DNA of 64,000 nt from Pictodentalium vernedei (Eukaryota > Mollusca > Scaphopoda > Dentaliida > Dentaliidae). The notes under the pieces are model-generated. The model saw only the letters and a program-made list of their open reading frames with translations, had not been told where the DNA came from and did not search any database. The stretch spans positions 456,086,681 through 456,150,680 of the forward strand of contig CM062296.1 of NCBI GenBank assembly GCA_031216915.1, in the 5' to 3' direction. Both the position numbers and the translations under genes were made by a program. Shown here one piece after another: positions 12,157-23,481 of the stretch (position 1 is the first letter of the stretch; the number at the start of each line of letters is the position of its first letter).

Positions 12157-13529
12157 TAGTGATGATACACTCTACACGTACTGTATGTGGGATCTCTTCA
12201 GGATAGTTAAGTTTTCGGCGCATGGGAATAATAGTTTCCATTATTTGTGTTGCTAGTATAGGCTTTTGATCGCATACATTGACTCTCAGCCGTTTTCATG
12301 GGAATGAATGATAGGATACGTGTATCCTTCAATTCATTTGTTTCTATTGATTTCATTGAGGTTATGGGGTCTGCTATTGAGTATTCGCCAGAAGCTTCCC
12401 CATTAGAGGGTTTTCTTCTTTAAAGGAAGTTTTATTCTTCATGTCATTGTCCACTCTTAGTGGCATTACGGAGTATTCAGACGTGAAAGAGCTTTATGAT
12501 CACTATATCACACCCCCCCCCCCCACACTCACGATGTCGCGTATATATTTTTTAATACATACATACTTTGCGTCTGGGTCGTGTTGGATGGCACCATCAT
12601 ACGCATATATGCTGTTCTGTTGCATTTGTTTCCGGTATTTATTTTCTGATTTTGGAGTCGGTTTATCATACGTACCTCCATTTCTAGTTCCTGGTCTCTA
12701 TTTTATCGGTACTAAAATTGCATATTCTCACGTGTTTATAGTTGTAGATACCAAATAGTACACGTTGGAGAGTGTTTTTTACCGGATTTAATATTTCAGA
12801 GGCCTCCTGTGAATGATCTTGAAGCGTGTTTTCTCTGCAGAGATTGTTCATCTCATCCCACTTTTGTATGTATATGTTATAATTAATTTCTCACTGATTT
12901 TGTCATACCTGTATATGCCTTCTGCAGTGCATATTTATAGCAGATAATGTTATTTACCAAAATCATCGCTATAGCGTTGGCTTGTGAAGTGGCGTTAAGC
13001 ACCATTTATTATTCATGAATTAATTTGTTGAGTGCCTGATCGATATTTATTTATATCGTTTCCGGGTTCTGCTTATTGATTCCAGAGCTCTCCCCTCTTT
13101 CTTTTGAAGTTATGTTCAAAAAAAAGGGGGAGGGTCAGTTTGTCCACTTCTCTGCTTTATGGGGTTATGGGGTATGTAACTGTTGAGGAAGCTGTCTTGT
13201 CCGAACTATATTCGGCGATTAGCTGCAGTATTATTGTGTGGCGTGGGTTTATGGGAAATTTTCTCTCATTCTCAGTATGCCATAATAATTTTTAGGGCCT
13301 AGTCCAGACTAGTCTCTAAAATTGTTTATTTGTTATATCCTAATTAACATGAATTTATGCTTAGATTTAGGATTTACATTATTGGGATCCATATTAGGTT
13401 ATGTCTCTTCTATTATGGTATTAAGAGACATTCATGTAAATTCTAATTTCTTCATCATGGATTGAAGGATTTGATCTATGTTGATATAATATTTCGGAAG
13501 TTCTAAGCCCTCCGCCTTTTTACGATTCA

Positions 13530-13612
13530 GTCTGGGTCTTTGGTTACAGTATAAAAATATGAAAAAATGTATAGTAATTTATATATTTTTTATACTTACC
13601 AATGACCCAGAC
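13530..13612. repeat. Element A internal complementary region
   Basis: Reads 'gtctgggtctttggttacag' + 'tataaaaat' (complement of the left end), then directly 'atgaaaaaatgtatagtaat' and 'tatacttaccaatgacccag' (complement of the right end). This is the fused-ends arrangement diagnostic for DIRS elements. Confidence 0.88.
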
Positions 13613-13689
13613 GGAAATGGCTCTCCCATGAGTGGGCAGTACTGGGCACTCATACCTCCCCGCTGAATTATTATAAACTTTTTTCTACA

Positions 13690-13833
13690 AAGAATGATTT
13701 TGTTTTGCATGCCAATTTTGGGGATTGGGGGGCAAAATTTGTGTTTGGCCCTAGATATTTTTGGGTTAGCTCCAGCTAAGTCTGGGTCATTGGTAAGTAT
13801 AAAAAATATATAAATTACTATAAATTTTTTCAT
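13690..13833 (-). repeat. Element A right terminal inverted repeat
   Basis: Complement of the left end, reading 'ggggcaaaatttgtgtttgg' then 'gggttagctccagctaagtc'. It extends beyond the left-end homology by an AT-rich tail that ends ATTTTTTCAT, the tail copied in the internal complementary region. Confidence 0.85.
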
Positions 13834-14035
13834 TTTTTTTCATTTTCCGGATTTTTTTTCATTTTCCGGACTTTTTTTCGTTTATGGTTGGACATTTTGA
13901 GAAAGATTTTGTTATATAGCTTTGTTGTGGATACTTACAGATCAAGTTCGAATTTCAATCCACTTGGTTGATTTTTGGTGAAGTTACTGCCCTTGAACTT
14001 AGAATTTTTACCATTTTCCAGACGTTTTTATATGC
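13834..14035. repeat. ~145-bp minisatellite, right part (split by element A)
   Basis: Continues the 6185-6902 array with the same order of motifs ('ttttccgga', 'ggatacttacagatcaagtt', 'gatttttggtgaagttact'). It shows that element A was inserted into a pre-existing array. Confidence 0.85.
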
Positions 14036-14039
14036 CCGC

Positions 14040-14850
14040 AGTCCCTGCGGGAACCCCTGAAAGTGCAGAAGTGCCTGTTCACTGCAGTAACAGGCTCTGT
14101 TTTACTGTAAAATAGAACCTAGTCACCAATGTTTGGGTGGTGCAAACCCTCTCTAAAATGGGCAACATAGCTTATTAATGCACACCCCTGGTCTTGAGTT
14201 GATACTTATGTTGTGGTCTTAATTAGCCATTGTGCAAAAATATGTGACCTTAAACACCAATAAATAAACTAGAGAATTGTAATTTGTTGGACAAATTATG
14301 GGCTTTCCCAACTTTTTAATGTGAAAAGGCAAACTGTATTGTACACAAAACTATCAATCAGTTCTGAAAACAGAACATTTAGTGGAAATCAAAGTTTTTG
14401 TGATGCTACTAGTTTTTGTGCAGCCAAAACAGATATTTGAGAAAAAGCAGGACACCAAAACATTTAACACAAAATTTGCTCTTCAATAATCACAGAATAT
14501 TTTCATAGAAAGCAAAACAAGCGATGTCCTTTGTGCTTTGAAAAAAAATTAGTACATATGAATTATGGGCGTACAGGCCGGGGTTTCATGAAGGACTGTG
14601 CCCCAACCCATCCCTGAGTCAGGAAGGAGCCGATTTTTCAGCCAGTATGCCAGAAAATTTCGGACAATTTAGTTGCCAGAAATGACCACAAAACATTTTG
14701 GTTTTCCACACAAAATGTTGTTTTCCTATCTCATCACTTAGAAGTTGCAAGTAAACTGACCATTATACTGTACAAGTTCATTTAGTGGTACCGTATCCAC
14801 GTTAATATTATTCATTTATAATCACGCAAGTACGCATAAAGAGCTCTATT
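14040..14850. other. Intronic sequence, nothing recognised
   Basis: No open frame of note, no terminal repeats, and no similarity to other parts of the window that I can see. Confidence 0.5.
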
Positions 14851-14867
14851 ACTGCATATTACGGGAG

Positions 14868-15015
14868 CATGGTGGCTCAGAAGGTAGAGATGATTGTTGC
14901 AATCCAAGAAGTCCTCGGTTCGAATCCCGCCTGTGGCAACCACATTGTGTCCTTGAGCAAGACACTTTATTTATTGGTGTTTACGGTCACATACTTATCC
15001 ACAATGGCTGATCGT
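14868..15015 (+). mobile_element. tRNA-headed SINE, 5' part
   Basis: Head with an A-box-like TGGCTCAGAAGGTAGAG and a B-box-like GGTTCGAATCCCGCC, followed by the tail domain 'gtgtccttgagcaagacact'. The element stops after the first part of the tail and meets an inverted SINE fragment. Confidence 0.8.
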
Positions 15016-15034
15016 GACTGTGACAATTTTACGG

Positions 15035-15315
15035 TTGAGGGAAGTCGGAGGACCTAGAGAGAACCACTGAGCATCGATGAGCAACTGTCAGCTCAACATT
15101 CTAACTATGTTCAAGCTCTGCTGAAGAAGTGTACCAGCGGTTGAAGACATTTGCACCATTGACATGCAGTACGCCTTAGTACATGGCATCATCGTGCCCC
15201 CATGTTGGCAACCGGGATAAAGTGCCTTGCCCAAGAACATTACGTGGGTCATCCCAGATAGGGATCAAACTCGGGACCTCTATCATAGAAGTCAAACAGT
15301 CTACTACTGAAAAAA
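15035..15315 (-). mobile_element. SINE, inverted copy abutting the previous one
   Basis: On the minus strand it reads a degraded tRNA-like head (complement of 'gggatcaaactcgggacctc'), then the tail domain through 'cttgggcaaggcacttta', and on to 'gcagttgctcatcgatgctc'. It lies head-to-tail opposite to the SINE at 14868. Confidence 0.75.
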
Positions 15316-15599
15316 TGTGCTTTCTTTCCTGGCGGTATTCATATTTGTACGGCCAATCTGGTGTTGGATAACATGGAACACCAAAACATATAACACAAAA
15401 TTTGTTCCCCATTGATTTTTGAAAGCAGTTATGAAAAGCTCAAAGAGCTCTTTCCTTTTTGTTTTTGGACAAGTGAGTATTCACTCAAAGTCATTTTTTG
15501 CAGACAGTGCTATTTTTAAGTGGCCAAAGCACATGTTTCATTAAGTCCCAGAACATAACTAAAGCCGGATTGATTGATTAAACATCTCTGCATATAGCA

Positions 15600-15765
15600 A
15601 AGCAAAGTGTCTCAAATTAACCCATTCCAAAATGATAGTAGAGAGTAACCAAAGTTTGATAATTTGGGTATTTCCAAATGGTACACTTATTCTCACTCTC
15701 ATTGTGCTTGAGGGTTAAATCTGAGATTGAAAAGGTATACCAATCTTACTCAGGGAAGGTGAGTA
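15600..15765 (+). repeat. Isolated unit of the 23.6-25.6 kb array
   Basis: Shares 'ttccaaaatgatag', 'ctctcattgtgcttgagggt' and 'taaatctgagatt' with units near 24870-24985 and 25415-25520. Confidence 0.75.
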
Positions 15766-15797
15766 CAGAAAAGTATGAAATTAATCAGAAAATGAAT

Positions 15798-16699
15798 ATT
15801 TTTATACTGTACCAATGACCCAGACATAGCTGGTGCTAACTCTTAAAATATAGGGCCAAACACAAATTTTGCCCCCCAATCCCCAAAATTTGCATCTAAA
15901 ACCAAAGAAAACATGTCCTGAATGGCCCTCCACACTTCACCTCCACTGCGCATGCGCAGTGTCAAGGACGTTCCGAAATTGGCGCCATTAATCATTCTAA
16001 GTTTGGCCCTTCATCAGTTAACATCTGACTGATCTTTGTGCTTGTAAATCTCAGTTTAAATGATGCCAGACACATAAATATTAGTGAAATGGTGATTCTA
16101 AGGAGGATAGAGAAGGAGGAGAGGAAAAATGTGTGACAGAATATTATCAGGGCTGTAACTTAAAATTTTTTGATGAAATTATGTTAAGTTACCTATTTTC
16201 GAGGCAGCAGCCATTTTGTTGTCATTCTGATTATTTAGTTACACTGATATTTTTATACTGTACCAATGACCCAGACATAGCTGGTGCTAACTCTTAAAAT
16301 ATAGGGCCAAACACAAATTTTGCCCCCCAATCCCCAAAATTTGCATCTAAAACCAAAGAAAACATGTCCTGAATGGCCCTCCACACTTCACCTCCACTGC
16401 GCATGCGCAGAGTCAAGGACGTTCCGAAATTGGCGCCATTAATCATTCTAAGTTTGGCCCTTCATCAGTTAACATCTGACTGATCTTTGTGCTTGTAAAT
16501 CTCAGTTTAAATGATGCCAGACACATAAATATTAGTGAAATGGTGATTCTAAGGAGGATAGAGAAGGAGGAGAGGAAAAATGTGTGACAGAATACTATCA
16601 GGGCTGTAACTTAAAATTTTTTAATGAAATTATGTTAAGTTACCTATTTTCGAGGCAGCAGCCATTTTGTTGTCATTCTGATTATTTAGTTACACTGAT
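15798..16699 (+). repeat. Tandem duplication of element B left end (2 x 451 bp)
   Basis: 15798-16248 and 16249-16699 are nearly identical. They differ at a few positions, such as GCGCATGCGCAGTGTC against GCGCATGCGCAGAGTC, and TTTTTTGATG against TTTTTTAATG. The break is exactly at the element terminus. Confidence 0.92.
16249..16450 (+). repeat. Element B left terminal inverted repeat
   Basis: About 190 bases complementary to the right end of B, including 'gggccaaacacaaattttgc', 'atggccctccacacttcacc', TGCGCATGCGCAG and 'ttggcgccattaatcattct'. Confidence 0.9.
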
Positions 16700-17599
16700 T
16701 TTTCAGTGTTTTCCTCTCTCCCTGTCCTTTAAGTCCCCCCTTGCTATTCTCCCATGCTTTTGGCATAGTTTCTGTAATTATTATTACTAAATTTTCTTGG
16801 GAGTTTTAGCTGAATAACAGAATGAATTCTGTTCTTTTCCCCATGTTTACGTCTTCACCTACGAGTGGTTAGGCGTTGTGTTCTGCATCTACCATCTGAT
16901 GTTCTGCAGTTTCTTCCCTGGAAGTCTCTGTTTTGCATCAGATAGTGTATTTTTGGTAACTGATTCCGGGCCTGGGTGCCTGGAGTCTTATTTTAGTGTT
17001 TTTACATTCATTGTTTACATTTACAACAGCCCTCTGTGTGAGGGGGGGATTTCTTGAAAATTATATCTTGATGTTATTTTAATCATATCTAAATACATTA
17101 TTATTGTTCGTAAGTGTTGAATAAATTGTTTAAAATATTTTTAAAAATTTTTCTCCACACTTAGGCTTGGGATCCATTGGGGCTCAACGTTACTTTTCAG
17201 AAACTTGGGCTGTTCTGAAAAAATATTTTTTCAAAATATTTTGATTTCAATTATTTTTTCTATATTAATGGATCATATTATTATTATGTATTTTGATTGC
17301 CAGGGGTTGGTGCGAGTACCAGGACTTGTTTTCTTTTCACATTGAAAGGATTTTCATCCCGATTTTCATCAATTGTAATAAGAGGAAGTCTTCCTCTGAC
17401 TTTTATAATCATTCTATATGTGGTCAGTGTACTCGCATTAACTCCTGTTCTGTATCGTATGATTTCGATGACAACATGGGAAGCGTATGTCACGGTATGT
17501 TAGTGGGGAATTGGACACTCCGGTCCTTTCCCCGCAGGGTCACTCTACTTTATCAATTTCTATTTCAGACGATCAAGATTAGGGTGTTGTATCTGTGAT

Positions 17600-18745
17600 G
17601 TCTTCCAACAGTGTGCCTCCGTCGTCACAATTAATGAAGGGCTAGCGGAAAAGTGCTCATGTAAATACGCCAATTGCCTAAGAGGACCCTAGTAGGTTCG
17701 ACGGCCTTTGACGTCCGCTAGCTCGCCCGGTGTAGCGTCCATTCATCGAATGGTTCGGCAGCCGGGTTCATCCATTGCGGTCTAGAAGGAGTTTTGGGGT
17801 GATGCGAGCACTATAAATCAACCAAATGCACACCCAGTGACGGCGGATTAGAGGGAGAACGGAGGAAGCCTTTTAGTCCAGTTCATAGCTCGTTCTGGTC
17901 CATCCGGACGGCGAGCGAGAGAGGCCCCTCTCTCGTACAACAACATCTGGCCCCAGATGTTGTGGTACAAAATGTTCGCATTCGGAGCATACGTCCGTCG
18001 CACGGGACGCTCCGACATATAGTCAGTCCGGAGTAGACTGTCAATAAGGCTTCCTCATTCTCATGGTAGCGCACACGACCGCTCTAGGCTACATGACCTC
18101 GGATATCCAGTCAGCTTCGCCAGTCAGAGAATCATCGGCGACCAGGTCACACCATCCGGTAGCCAGGGACACGAGGCCTGCAGACTCCGGACGTTCGCAT
18201 AGGAAAGTGTGCGGGAGTCAACGTACACGGAGCTTCCGGCGGCAATGCATCGTAAGACTGCTACTGCACAGGCCTCGGGAACGGACGTGCTTTCCTAAAT
18301 AGCACAGTTTATCGCAGCATCCCAGCATCAACTGAATCTGTCGCATATTTTTTATCCGACGATGCTGGGTCGGGACGCTCCGCGGAAGCGGGTACGGACG
18401 TCCGAAAATTTCATCCGGTCCGACGGGATACCGAAAGGGATTTGGAGGATTTCGAGCTTTCCCTTTCGGAACAACATATGCTGTTGTGTATGTCATCTGA
18501 CTTGTTCTTCTACAGCTTCTTTCGTCGGACTAGAATGCTGCGATGCCGGATAAGAAACTGATAGCGTCGGTGGACTTAGAAATTTTTGGTTCGGTTCAGG
18601 GACATCGTCCCTCAGTTCCGACATAGTCCAATAATGTCACACAAACTTTCGAATTATTGAACGACGCTATATATATTATTATTATATGCTTGCTATAACC
18701 AAGCATTTCTGGTTTCTTATTCGCAAAGTTACGGAGATGTCTTTC
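17600..18745 (+). pseudogene. Element B gag-like module, first copy
   Basis: Starts near 'gtgtgcctccgtcgtcac' and contains 'cgaatggttcggcagccggg', 'cacccagtgacggcgg', the near-perfect hairpin CAACATCTGG/CCCCAGATGTTG (17941-17962), 'gaccaggtcacaccatccgg' and 'tccgacgggataccgaaagg'. The longest plus frames (18063-18302, 18362-18553) are short and basic or serine-rich. No domain can be named; gag is inferred from position upstream of the polymerase. GC content is visibly higher than the surrounding intron, as expected for former coding DNA. Confidence 0.5.
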
Positions 18746-19910
18746 AAAAGTGTGCCTCTGTCGTCATAGTTAATGAAGAGATAGCGGCAACAAGTGCTCA
18801 TGGAATATGTCTATCGCCTAAGAGATCCCTTGTAGGATCGACGGAGTGACATTCGCTAGCTCACCCGGTGTAGCGTGCATTCATCGAATGGTTCGGCTGC
18901 CGGGTTCGTCCGTTGCGGTCTAGGAAGGAGATTTGGGTGATGCGAGCACTATAATTACTTTAGTACTCACCCAGTGACGGCAGATTGAGGACAGATCGGA
19001 GGAAGCCTGTTAGTCCGGTTCCTGGCTTGTCCAGGTCCGTCCGGGCTGTGAGCGAGAGAGGTCCCTTTCTCGTCCAACAACATAGGGGACCGCATGTTGT
19101 GGTTCAGATATTTTATATTCGGAGCATATGTCTGTCGGTCGGGACGCTCCGTTATATTGACAGTCCGAGAGACTGTCGATAATGCTTCCTCATCCTCACA
19201 GCAGGGCACACGACCGCACATTGGCTACGTGACCTCGAGTATCCGATCAGTTTCGTCATTCAGTGATTCCACGGCGAATAGGTCACGCCATCCGGTAGCC
19301 AAGGGACATGAGGCCTATACACTCCGTTCGCTCGCATATTGGTAGTATGCATGGGGTAACGATCACGGAGCTTCCAGCGGCAATGCATTGTAGGACCGCT
19401 TCTCCTCAGGCCTCAGTGACGGACGTGCTATCCGAGTTAGCACAGTTGTTTCGCAGCATCCCAGCAATCGACAGTTTCTTACTCGAATCAGGAATTATCT
19501 GACGGCACTGGGTCGGTGCGGTCCGCGATTGCATCAGGTACGGACGACCGAACGCTTTATAGGGTCCGACAGGATGGCGAAAGGGATTCGAAAGATTTCG
19601 AGTTTTCCCTTTCGTAGCATCGGAAGCTGACATTCATATCTTTTGGCATTATCTTCCAGTGATTGTTATTTCGGACTACATTGCTGCGATGTTGGATAAG
19701 AGACTTATAGCGTCATTGGACACGGAATTTTGGATCGGTTCAGGGACATTGTCCCTGACTTACCGACCCAGTTCAATAATGTCATTACAACATGTGTTTT
19801 ATTTTTCTACGCTATATATGCATATTAGTCTGCTACCAAGCATGATAGTATTGTTTCTTGTCCGCAATGCTCATTTCTGCCGTTTTATCATTTATACGAA
19901 TAATTTATTT
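18746..19910 (+). pseudogene. Element B gag-like module, second copy
   Basis: Repeats the order of motifs of the module at 17600 with clear divergence: 'gtgtgcctctgtcgtcatag', 'cgaatggttcggctgccggg', 'cacccagtgacggcag', a weaker hairpin near 19074-19100, 'aataggtcacgccatccggt' and 'gtccgacaggatggcgaaag'. Element C has both copies at the same positions and element A has an equivalent pair, so the duplication predates the spread of the family. Confidence 0.5.
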
Positions 19911-20099
19911 TGGCAGAGCAGGACATACCAAGAGTTCATATGCGTCTAGACGGCGTGGTTAAAGACTGGAAATATTCTTTTTCGCCGTCTATGTCTTTTC
20001 CAACCACAATGTTGGAAACGACAATGATGTCTAGTAGACTTAACTTAGACGCTTTATCATACGTAATCCACCTTACTGAAGCATTATCATTACGTCGTC

Positions 20100-20960
20100 A
20101 AGAAAAGATTTACGGGATATTATTCTCAATGTGATTTCTTTTGAGGGCAGTAGTTTGTTCTCGTATAACTCCGCCCTTCAGTGGCTGATTGGAGTTGGTT
20201 AGACGTGACGCAGCCCTAGCTACATCCACGTGCGTGGATAGTAAGGTGAAGAACTCTCTCAGAGTTGCTTCGTTCTCGGAGAAGCCTCTCTTCGACGGCA
20301 ACTTTTCAGCAATCCATGAATTGCTCGATTTACACGTTCTCTTGTCTATCTAGTGTTACAAGAGATTCAGACTGGGGCAAACATTCGGTGGTTGACTCAG
20401 AGAGTGCCACTGCAGTTGCCGGATCCGAGTGTTATAATTATGACAGTTGCCAGTCAAACAGATTGGGATATAATATTGATCCCAACGGATTCGAAGTGCC
20501 AGGGTCTTTGGGTTCCGCAGTCTCTAAGCAAGCAATTATCTTCCGCGGAATAATGTTTTTTAGGCTTGCTTTATGTCATTGCATGAACATTATTCAGAAA
20601 CGCATGTCCAAATCCTGTCCGTTAATTCGACAGTAGTGGCGTATCTCCGGAACCAGGAGGCACTCATTCATTTCCGTTATTCAATTTAATGGAAAGAATC
20701 CGTCTGTTGGTTATAGTACACCAAGTTCTTTTTCGGTCCGTCATATTCCGGGTCGTCTGATTGTTTTACCGGACTCCCATTCACTTAGGGGTCGCTTGTT
20801 GCCGTCAGAATGGACTCTCAACAAACAAGTATTCAATCAGATTTGCTATCCATGGGAGCGCCCAATGATAATTTATTTACGACACAGCTTGCTAATCAAT
20901 TGCAGACGTATGTGTTGGCTTGTCCGGATCTCTGAGCTAATGTTGTTAACGCTCTATTGA
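20100..20960 (+). pseudogene. Element B reverse transcriptase C-terminus/RNase H, broken
   Basis: A frame through 20353-20553 ends its conserved part with M-T-V-A-S-Q-T-D-W-D-I-I-L, which corresponds to the first RNase H block (usually T-D-A-S-x-x-G-W-G); the catalytic aspartate is valine. About 180 bases on, V-V-A-Y-L-R-N-Q is recognisable in shifted frames, and in a third frame V-R-H-I-P-G-R-L begins at 20736 and leads into S-E-W-T-L-N-K-Q-V-F. The enzyme would copy the element's RNA in the replication cycle, but the missing aspartates and frame changes rule out activity. Confidence 0.75.
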
Positions 20961-21139
20961 TCTAATAGGACGGAATGATAGGTTTCAGCAGGTATTGCTA
21001 AGATAAACAACCACAATACATTTCTGTTGATAGCATCTCTATCTTCACAGAGATCGTGGGTAATTTACTCTGATGTCTACTGTGGGACTTAACGCGAAAT
21101 CTTCCTCAATGAGAGGATCTTTTTTCGCTGGGTAAATCG

Positions 21140-22200
21140 TGTCATCTTTATCACAACCCGCAAGGTCGCAACCTTCACGTATTCCGTTGTGTGGTCCGTA
21201 TTGCATTGTAAGCATTGTACTGGACGAGCTTTGGACGCGATTTCTTACTATAGGAGATCCTCTTCTTCGCTATTCTATGCGGCTAAAGTGGAGGCTCTTC
21301 CGTCGTTGGTGTAGGGATCACTATGTTCATATTGTTGATCCCTCCATACTACTCATTGCAACTTTTTAGTATACTTGTTTAACAAGATCTACTGCAGCCT
21401 GTTATTATTAAGGTTATAGGTTTATGTTACCTCATACCTATGCACTCTATGATAGTTTACAATTGAGTCTTATGTCTCTTTATCTAAGTCAGTTAGTAAC
21501 TTTTTGATAAATAGACTTAGAATCTTTAGATTAAATTCCTATATGGAATTTAACTTCGGTTCTTATTTAGCTAAGTAATCATTTGAGCCTCTGGAAACAG
21601 TAGTTTTCAAATTCTGACCTTTTAGACAGTAATTCTGTTGGCTTCTCTTTTACTGAAGAGTCAGTGAGTTTCATCCACTATCGATGGATGATTTTTACTT
21701 TCGTAGTTTCGGAATCACTACTTCCTTTACTATTTAGGTTGGATTTTTGCATAAGAGTTAGGCTCCTAATATCCGGAACCTATTGTTATTAAGGTCCTTC
21801 CGTCTTCGTACGGGCATAGGCCTTTACTCTGTCCGGTTAGAGTTTATGTATTTATAAACAGATATCTGTTTATTACTACGGGCGTAAGCTTCTTCTGTCT
21901 TTGATGCCTAATAAAAGGACGTTACGCTCCTTTCTATTGCTCATGGATTCAATTAACTATCGGTACTGCTTATGGTATATCATTGACTCAGCAGTTGTGC
22001 TTAAGATTTCGGCTCATGAAGTAAGAGTTCTTCTACATCTTGGGCTTACATTAATAGTGTCGCTATTATAGATTTTTGAAGGCTGCTCATTGCGCTCAGC
22101 CATCCACATTCATGAATTTTTATCTCAGAAATATCGAGTCCATTTCTGGAGGCCTCTATTGTTAGGTCTATTATCTACTGCTCAGAATGTCATTCACTTA
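21140..22200 (+). pseudogene. Element B tyrosine recombinase, broken
   Basis: The start has A-K-V-E-A and W-C-R-D-H-Y-V-H-I-V-D-P-S-I-L in neighbouring frames, as in the N-terminal SAM-like domain of DIRS recombinases. Near the end, S-W-A-Y-I-N-S-V-A-I is followed, after a frame change, by L-K-A-A-H-C-A-Q-P-S-T-F-M-N-F-Y-L-R (about 22078-22131), the conserved block holding the nucleophilic tyrosine. Many stops lie between. The enzyme would integrate the circular DNA intermediate; this copy cannot. Confidence 0.75.
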
Positions 22201-22784
22201 ACAGTTGCTACTATAGCTAGGTAGGCTGTCTGTTTCGGCAGTGACTCCGTTCTGCTGCCCTCTTCGCTCTGGGCTATTTGACCCAGGGCAAGAAAAAGGG
22301 GGGGGGGGGGGGAAGGGTGTTCCCTTGGGTCACCTGTTTTACTATGAAAACAAGGGGATACCTCCTCCGGAGTTAGTAATTCTGAGCTGTTATTGGGATG
22401 GTTGTTTAGTGAGAAGTTTATGTTTTAAAAATTCATTCAAGTCTTAGTTTTTAAAGTATAGCTTTTGAAAATAGCACGTGTCACGGACATGATTATGCAA
22501 TCCTCAGACACTTTTAAGGAGTATAAGAGTCTCTATTCTCTAGACTTACTTTATTTATTGGCTTACTTTAAAAATTATTAGTATAAGGATTATATTGGAT
22601 ATTAATAGAGTACATGGATGTATCATGCTCAATTTTGGAAGATGTTGTATCTTTCTAATTTATCATAAATAAGAAAGATACATGTAAGGCCTATTACTTC
22701 TTTTTCCCTACAAGGGATGACTCTATTTTATATTATTAAGCGTATTCCATCTTGCTCTATGTCCTTGGCCCTCCAGCCTTTTTA

Positions 22785-22885
22785 CTATTCAGCTATGTCT
22801 GGGTCATTGGTACAGTATAAAAATGTTAAAAAATTTATAGTAATTTCTATATTTTTTATACTTACCAATGACCCAGACGGGGATG
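22785..22885. repeat. Element B internal complementary region
   Basis: Complement of the left end ('cagctatgtctgggtcattg' + 'gtacagtataaaaat') joined directly to the complement of the extended right end ('gttaaaaaatttatagtaat' + 'ttctatattttttatactta'). Confidence 0.9.
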
Positions 22886-22959
22886 GCCCTCCCAGGAGTT
22901 GGGAACTCTTGCCTCCCCGCTGAGTACATAGCGCTTACCAGGCACTGGTTATTAGAATG

Positions 22960-23180
22960 ATTAATGGTGCCAATTTTGGAACGTCCTTGACACTGCGCAT
23001 GCGCAGTGGAGGTGAAGTGTGGAGGGCCATTCAGGACATGTTTTCTTTGGTTTTAGATGCAAATTTTGGGGATTGGGGGGCAAAATTTGTGTTTGGCCCT
23101 ATATTTTAAGAGTTAGCACCAGCTATGTCTGGGTCATTGGTAAGTATAAAAAATATAGAAATTACTATAAATTTTTTAAC
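22960..23180 (-). repeat. Element B right terminal inverted repeat
   Basis: Complement of 16249-16450, with an AT-rich extension ending ATTTTTTAAC that is absent from the left end but present in the internal complementary region. Confidence 0.9.
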
Positions 23181-23229
23181 TTTGTCTGACGGTACTAATA
23201 TTTGTACGAGCAAAACTGGTACTGGATTT

Positions 23230-23481
23230 ATTTATTTATTTATTAGGTTTTAACGACACATTAACAGCCAAGGTCATATTATGTCGGTGACAGTTGTATG
23301 GGTGGAGGAAGCCGGAGTACCCAGAGAGAACCACCGAGCAATGACGAGCAGCTGCCAGCTCCCCAACATAGTGCCTCCGCACTGTAGCACAGGCAGGGTT
23401 AGATTGGTTGAAGACATGCGAACCATCGACGTGCAGTATGCCTTAGTACATGGTGCCCCCATGCGGACAGTCGGGGTGAAG
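23230..23481 (-). mobile_element. SINE tail, minus strand, head missing
   Basis: On the minus strand it runs from the tail domain near 'ggtgcccccatgcgg' to 'acagccaaggtcatattatg' and ends in the A-rich tail complementary to 'tttatttatttatttattag'. The head is replaced by the hairpin at 23482. Confidence 0.8.

Larger units (their letters stand above)
6903..13833 (+). mobile_element. DIRS-type retroelement A (degenerate, 6.9 kb)
   Basis: DIRS elements replicate through a circular intermediate and use a tyrosine recombinase, so they have inverted ends and an internal complementary region in place of LTRs. Here the left end (ACTGTAACCAATGACCCAGA from about 6911) is inverted at the right end (TCTGGGTCATTGGTAAGTAT, about 13782-13801). 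Near 13535-13610 the complements of the two ends are fused back to back. The inner sequence has no intact gene. It shows a duplicated gag-like unit, a 117-bp tandem repeat, and remnants of reverse transcriptase and recombinase, and is interrupted by a MITE at 11954-12156. There is no target duplication, as expected for this class. It is the most diverged of the three related copies A, B and C. Confidence 0.88.
15798..23180 (+). mobile_element. DIRS-type retroelement B (defective, left end duplicated)
   Basis: Same family as A and C. The left terminus ATTTTTATACTGTACCAATG begins at 15798 and again at 16249, so the first 451 bases are present twice; 16249-23180 equals a full-length element. The right terminus ends ATTTTTTAAC at 23180. 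Internal complementary region at about 22785-22885. The body holds two gag-like modules (17600-18740 and 18745-19900), a broken reverse transcriptase/RNase H (to about 20960) and a broken tyrosine recombinase (about 21140-22160), then a run of G with a short tail. Very similar to C throughout and sharing its lesions, but with different flanks, so B and C are separate insertions and not one duplicated locus. Confidence 0.9.

Noticed and set aside
14868-14945. tRNA gene
   Set aside because: A- and B-box-like blocks are present, but the sequence does not close an acceptor stem and continues into a SINE tail shared with other copies.
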